Shown here: piece after piece, positions 60,485 through 64,000 of the stretch
Numbering within the stretch: position 1 is the stretch's first letter
Layout: each line of letters starts with the position of its first letter
Source: Rhizobium sp. BK418
GTDB lineage: Bacteria; Pseudomonadota; Alphaproteobacteria; Rhizobiales; Rhizobiaceae
NCBI RefSeq assembly: GCF_004341105.1
Contig: NZ_SLZK01000007.1
Span: 62,001 to 126,000, forward strand
Direction: 5' to 3'
Length of the DNA stretch: 64,000 nt
Position numbers and translations under genes: made by a program
The notes under the pieces: model-generated
The model's database searches: none
What the model was told of the DNA's origin: nothing
The model's input: only the letters and a program-made list of their open reading frames with translations

Positions 60485-61285
60485 TCAGCGGGTAGGAACC
60501 GGCCGCTTGACGACTTCCATCAAGGCCTTCTGGATGTGCTCGTTACCGGCGATGATCGCACCCGTTTCCAGTATCGCGGTGCCGCCGTCCCAGTCGGTCG
60601 CAAAACCGCCTGCTTCGCGGATGAGCAGGATCCCGGCTGCCATGTCCCAAGGCGACAGCGCCGCTTCCCAGAAGCCGTCGAAACGGCCGGCAGCGACATA
60701 GGCAAGATCGAGCGAGACCGCACCCATGCGGCGGATGCCGGCGACTTCGCCCATCACGTGACGCAGCTCGATGAGGAACTTGCCGTGGTTGCCACGACCG
60801 AGATGCGGTACGCCGCAGCCGATGACGCTGTCGGAGAGTACCCGCCGCGACGCGACACGCAGGCGGCGGTCGTTCAGGAATGCGCCGCCGCCGCGTTCGG
60901 CAGTGTAAAGCTCATCCGTTGCCGGATTGAAGATCACGCCCGCGACAATTTCATTGTTGCGCTCGAGCGCGATCGAAACCGCAAAAGCCGGAATGCCATG
61001 CAGGAAGTTGGTCGTGCCGTCGAGCGGATCGACGATCCAGCGATGCGCGCCGTCCGTACCCTTGATCTCTTCGCTCTCCTCGCCAAGAAAACCATAGGTC
61101 GGACGCGCCTTGAGAAGCTCTTCCTTGACGATCTTCTCGGCCTTGCGGTCGGCATTGGAGACGAAATCGCCCGGCCCCTTCACAGATACCTGCAGGTTCT
61201 GCACTTCTCCAAAATCACGCCCCAGCGACTTGCCTGCCTTGATGGCAGCCTGAACCATGACATTGAGAAGAGCTGAACGGGCCAT
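60485..61285 (-). CDS. suhB: Inositol monophosphatase family protein (SuhB-like)
   Basis: ATG 61285 gives 266 residues with the Mg2+-dependent phosphatase motifs: GEESEE, then WIVDPLDGTTNFLHGIPAFAVSIAL (catalytic DPLDGTTN), then the late WDMAAGILLIREAGG. The longer frame to 61549 has no conservation in its first 88 residues and overlaps the TetR promoter. It is on the same strand as the motor pair with a 113-base gap. SuhB-type proteins also have roles in ribosome biogenesis in some bacteria. Confidence 0.94.
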   Translation of the reverse strand: MARSALLNVMVQAAIKAGKSLGRDFGEVQNLQVSVKGPGDFVSNADRKAEKIVKEELLKARPTYGFLGEESEEIKGTDGAHRWIVDPLDGTTNFLHGIPAFAVSIALERNNEIVAGVIFNPATDELYTAERGGGAFLNDRRLRVASRRVLSDSVIGCGVPHLGRGNHGKFLIELRHVMGEVAGIRRMGAVSLDLAYVAAGRFDGFWEAALSPWDMAAGILLIREAGGFATDWDGGTAILETGAIIAGNEHIQKALMEVVKRPVPTR

Positions 61286-61458
61286 GTGGGCATTTTCCTT
61301 GGATAATACGGGACGCGCTGTCAGGGGCGGGATGTGTCCCTGAACGCCGGAAGTGACAGCGCTGCATAGATTGGCGGCCTCAAGACCACAAAATCGGGAA
61401 AATTTCAAGGGGAATGCCGCATGGCCGGGTTGCAGCGTCGAAATACAGTTCTTATTTA

Positions 61459-61480
61459 TTCTGGACAGATTGATCCAGAA
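61459..61480. promoter_or_regulatory. Probable TetR operator upstream of tetR
   Basis: TTCTGGA-CAGATTGA-TCCAGAA has perfect 7-bp arms around an 8-base spacer. It ends 16 bases before the tetR ATG. The motif TGGACAGATTGATC is repeated (13 of 14) in inverted orientation upstream of the SDR gene. Confidence 0.7.
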
Positions 61481-61496
61481 AGCATATTTAACGGTC

Positions 61497-62075
61497 ATGG
61501 CAAGACACAAGGAATTCGATCGCGACACTGCCCTCAAGGCCGCCATCACCGTGTTTACCGAACATGGCTACGAGGGCACGTCCACGGATGCGCTGCTGTC
61601 CGCAATGAAGATCAGCCGCCAAAGCATGTACGACACCTTCGGTGACAAGCGCAGCCTCTACCTAGCAGCGCTCGACCGCTACAACAGTGATAGCGTGTCT
61701 GCGCTCCTGGCCGACCTGCAGCGCGATGGAACACCGTTGAAAGCTCTGGAGGAAACGCTCATTGCCTTTGCCTCCCGACCCGAGACCGAAGCCGGCCGCG
61801 GTTGCCTGGGTGTCAGCGCCGTCTGCGAATTCGGCCGCACGGACAGCGAAGTGTCAGCGCTGACGGATAAAGCATCCCGCCGGCTTTCCGCTGCCATACA
61901 GACGATTCTTGAGGAAGGTCAGGGGCGAGGCGAGATTGGAACGGACATCGATACAACCGATGCAGTCCAGTTTCTCGGCTCGACGCTGTCGGGCATGAAG
62001 GTCAGCGCCCGCAACGGCGCCTCTCCCGAAACACTCCGCGGCATAGCCCGCCTCGCCATCCGAAGCCTTCGGTAA
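61497..62075 (+). CDS. TetR-family transcriptional regulator
   Basis: ATG 61497 gives 192 residues with the TetR HTH FTEHGYEGTSTDALLSAMKISRQSMYDTFGDKRSLYLAAL (about residues 18-57) and a C-terminal ligand domain with GRGCLGVSAVCEFG. An upstream frame to 61353 has no conservation and crosses the operator. It lies upstream of an SDR gene on the same strand. The arrangement is like E. coli bdcR-bdcA, a TetR repressor next to its SDR target. It is probably autoregulated. Confidence 0.92.
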   Translation: MARHKEFDRDTALKAAITVFTEHGYEGTSTDALLSAMKISRQSMYDTFGDKRSLYLAALDRYNSDSVSALLADLQRDGTPLKALEETLIAFASRPETEAGRGCLGVSAVCEFGRTDSEVSALTDKASRRLSAAIQTILEEGQGRGEIGTDIDTTDAVQFLGSTLSGMKVSARNGASPETLRGIARLAIRSLR

Positions 62076-62113
62076 GACAACACACTCCTAAACCATCCGC
62101 ATTTCCAATTATA

Positions 62114-62127
62114 GATCAATCAGTCCA
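62114..62127. promoter_or_regulatory. Second TetR-type site, upstream of the SDR gene
   Basis: GATCAATCAGTCCA is the reverse complement, with one mismatch, of TGGACAGATTGATC in the tetR operator. It lies 20-33 bases before the SDR start codon. Confidence 0.6.
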
Positions 62128-62146
62128 AAAAAGAAAGGAAACCACA

Positions 62147-62887
62147 ATGACTCAACCACTTTCCGGCAAGATTGCCCTTGTGACCGGCGGCTCGCGCGGT
62201 ATCGGCGCGGCGATTGTCCGCCGCCTCAGCAGCGACGGTGCGACTGTTGTCTTCACTTATGCGGTCTCCAGCGACAAGGCCAAGACCATCGTCGCGGACA
62301 TCGAGGCGAAAGGCGCCAAAGCACTCGCAATCAGGGCGGATAGCGCCGATCCGAAGGCCGTTCAGGATGCGGTCGAACAGACAGTCTCGGCATTCGGCGG
62401 CATTGATATCCTCGTCAACAGCGCCGGCATCCTCCTCCTGAACCCTGTGGAGGATTTTCCTCTCGAAGATTTCGACCGCATGTTCGCGGTCAATGTCCGC
62501 GCCGTCTTTGCCGGCACGCAGGCGGCTGCAAGACATATGAAGGCAGGCGGGCGCATCATCACCATCGGCAGCATCGTCGCCGACCGAAGCGGCTTTCCGA
62601 CCTCATCAGTCTATTCCATGACGAAGGGCGCGGTTGCCGCGATGACGCGCGGCCTTGCCCGCGATCTTGGTCCGCGCGGCATCACCGTCAACAATATCCA
62701 ACCCGGCCCAACGGCAACGGACATGAACTCGGACGAGACCGGCCACGAGCGACTGAAGCAGTTGATGGCGCTCGGCCGCATGGGCGAGGACAAGGAAATT
62801 GCCAGTTTCGCCGCCTATCTCGCCAGCCCCGAGGCCTCCTTCATCACCGGCGCCAGCTTGACGATCGACGGCGGTTATTTGGCCTGA
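62147..62887 (+). CDS. Short-chain dehydrogenase/reductase (BdcA-like)
   Basis: The 246-residue classical SDR has the cofactor motif TGGSRGIG (about residues 14-21), NSAG, the catalytic Ser in IGSIV, and Tyr-x3-Lys in YSMTK. The sequence ITVNNIQPGPTATDMN and the terminal SFITGASLTIDGGYLA are like BdcA and other YjgI-type SDRs. The substrate is unknown. It follows the TetR gene, with a second operator in its leader and AAAGGAAA before the ATG. Confidence 0.92.
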   Translation: MTQPLSGKIALVTGGSRGIGAAIVRRLSSDGATVVFTYAVSSDKAKTIVADIEAKGAKALAIRADSADPKAVQDAVEQTVSAFGGIDILVNSAGILLLNPVEDFPLEDFDRMFAVNVRAVFAGTQAAARHMKAGGRIITIGSIVADRSGFPTSSVYSMTKGAVAAMTRGLARDLGPRGITVNNIQPGPTATDMNSDETGHERLKQLMALGRMGEDKEIASFAAYLASPEASFITGASLTIDGGYLA

Positions 62888-62899
62888 TGCAAAAAGAAC

Positions 62900-62932
62900 C
62901 GGCGATGCAATGCACCGCCGTTGCTTCTTCAA
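62900..62932. terminator. Weak hairpin between the convergent SDR and cheB genes
   Basis: CGGCG (62900-62904) can pair with CGCCG (62916-62920), followed by TTGCTTCTTC on the plus strand. The stem is short, so this is a low-confidence terminator. Confidence 0.35.
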
Positions 62933-62942
62933 TGTCTGAAAC

Positions 62943-64000
62943 TCAGGATTTCTGCTGTGTGATCAGCACTTCGCGGGCGATCTGATCGAGCGGTAGGATG
63001 CGGTCGACGCCGCCCTTGGCGATTGCTTCCTTCGGCATGCCGAAAACAACGGAAGTCGCTTCGTCCTGCGCGACGGTATAGGCGCCGGCCTGATGCATTT
63101 CTAGCATGCCGCGTGCACCGTCATCCCCCATGCCCGTCATGATGATGCCCATCGCATTCGAGCCGGCCGAACGGGCGGCGGAACGAAAGAGCACATCGAC
63201 CGACGGACGATGGCGGGAAACCAGCGGCCCGGGTTTGACCGACACATAATAACGCGCACCCTGACGCTCCAGCAGCATGTGTTTGTCACCGGGGGCTATC
63301 AGCACGTGCCCGCGCAACACCGGATCGCCGTCGCTCGCTTCCTTGACCTCGACTTCGCAAAGACCATTGAGGCGCTTGGCGAAAGCAGCGGTAAATTTCT
63401 CGGGCATGTGCTGGACGATCACCATGCCTGGCGCATTGGCTGGCAGCGCCTCCAGAAACTCGCGCAGGGCTTCTGTCCCGCCTGTCGAAGCTCCGACGCA
63501 GACGACCATTTCGGTCGTCTTCGCCATGGCCCGACCGGTTGGTGGCGGCAGCATCGCATCGGCCGTCAGCTTCTTGGCCGGCCCTTCCGCCGAAGCCGAA
63601 CGGATGGTTGCTGCGGCGCGGCGCACATTCGCAAGCCGTGCGTGCGAGGCGCTTTTGACCACTTCGCGGATACGCATCGCATCGTCGGCAAGACTGTCGG
63701 CTGCACCGATCTTCGATTTCAGGATGACATCGACCGCACCGGCCTCCAGCGCCTGGATCAGTGTTTCCGAACCCGCCTCCGTCAGCGACGAGCACATGAC
63801 GACCGGGATCGGCCTCTGCGACATGAGTTTGCGCAGGAAGGTGATGCCATCCATGCGCGGCATCTCGACATCGAGTGTGATGACATCAGGTATTTCTTCC
63901 TGAATCTTACGTGCCGCCATGAACGGATCCGAGGCTACACCCATGATCTCGATATCCGGGTCTTCCTCCAGAACTCGCGTCAACGTCTGCCGCACACTGG
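62943..64000 (-). CDS. cheB: Chemotaxis response regulator methylesterase CheB, N-terminus cut by window end
   Basis: CheB removes methyl groups from chemoreceptor glutamates when phosphorylated. The receiver domain has the phospho-acceptor Asp in TLDVEMPRMDG, followed by a linker. The C-terminal methylesterase domain has VCVGASTGGTEAL (catalytic Ser), IVQHMPEKF (His) and GIIMTGMGDDGARG (Asp). The frame runs through the window end without a start: SVRQTLTRVLEEDPDIE corresponds to the first helix, so about 15-20 residues are missing. The rest of its cluster lies outside. It may act on receptors such as the one at 19.5-21.8 kb. Confidence 0.95.
   Translation of the reverse strand, partial: SVRQTLTRVLEEDPDIEIMGVASDPFMAARKIQEEIPDVITLDVEMPRMDGITFLRKLMSQRPIPVVMCSSLTEAGSETLIQALEAGAVDVILKSKIGAADSLADDAMRIREVVKSASHARLANVRRAAATIRSASAEGPAKKLTADAMLPPPTGRAMAKTTEMVVCVGASTGGTEALREFLEALPANAPGMVIVQHMPEKFTAAFAKRLNGLCEVEVKEASDGDPVLRGHVLIAPGDKHMLLERQGARYYVSVKPGPLVSRHRPSVDVLFRSAARSAGSNAMGIIMTGMGDDGARGMLEMHQAGAYTVAQDEATSVVFGMPKEAIAKGGVDRILPLDQIAREVLITQQKS

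Noticed and set aside
1..64000. tRNA, rRNA, CRISPR, insertion sequence or prophage
   Set aside because: No cloverleaf-like gene, repeat-spacer array, transposase or phage gene was recognised on reading both strands. Without a tRNA-scanning program an unusual tRNA could still have been missed.

Overview
The window reads as a stretch of ordinary chromosome from an alphaproteobacterium of the Rhizobiaceae (Rhizobium/Agrobacterium/Neorhizobium type). This rests on a tol-pal cluster ending in tilS and ftsH, the sulfolipid genes sqdBDC, the lpiA-acvB pair, the cell-cycle adaptor rcdA, a tkt-gap-pgk-fba cluster with a class I aldolase, small alphaproteobacterial families (DUF1192, DUF1465, DUF4164), a cysteine-free L31, and high GC with strong third-position GC bias. 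No insertion sequence, prophage, CRISPR array or tRNA was seen. The only clear decay is a scar at about 35.0-35.4 kb.

Layout. 0-8.4 kb, minus strand: ybgC, tolQ, tolR, tolA, an extra small TolA-C-like gene, tolB, pal, cpoB, tilS and the start of ftsH, i.e. the trans-envelope Tol-Pal machine plus housekeeping genes. 8.5-11.5 kb, plus strand: sqdB-sqdD-sqdC for sulfoquinovosyl diacylglycerol. 11.6-19.5 kb: an Ala-rich hypothetical protein, a FUSC-family membrane protein divergent from a MarR regulator, folate salvage, a YmdB-like phosphoesterase, an odd metallo-beta-lactamase-fold protein, a PPOX protein, yebC, a flavin monooxygenase and a GNAT enzyme. 19.5-26.4 kb: a chemoreceptor, then ruvC-ruvA-ruvB followed by a Tat-exported phosphoesterase, a Nudix enzyme and a DinB protein. 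26.4-34 kb, minus strand: acvB-lpiA (lysyl-phosphatidylglycerol turnover), a large MscS channel and a short 6-phosphogluconate dehydrogenase. 34-39 kb: small regulator/target pairs (ArsR-SRPBCC; LysR-MFS/aldo-keto reductase) and GrpB.

39-49 kb: zapA and a DUF4164 coiled-coil gene with a probable 6S RNA downstream of zapA, then tkt, gap, a K+/H+ antiporter, pgk and fba, a central-carbon cluster in which fba carries a conspicuous LacI-type operator. 49-58 kb: PhzF, a 54-residue membrane protein, an MFS protein, DUF1192, a probable sRNA, rcdA, rpmE, an ABC exporter, an orphan tricarboxylate-binding protein, YegP, and a YciI/ECF42 sigma pair. 58-64 kb: an ExbB-like/OmpA-like motor pair, suhB, a TetR-SDR pair and the 3' part of cheB.

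The most interesting signals are regulatory. Near-identical CtrA-like sites lie upstream of tolQ and of pal, and a perfect TTAA-N7-TTAA lies upstream of rcdA, the gene whose family delivers CtrA to ClpXP. Together they suggest CtrA control of envelope constriction and of its own destruction. Four short palindromes were found next to local regulators (MarR, ArsR, TetR) or fba. An intergenic element of three perfect hairpins upstream of rcdA looks like an undescribed sRNA. All RNA and operator calls are by eye and have not been tested by computation.
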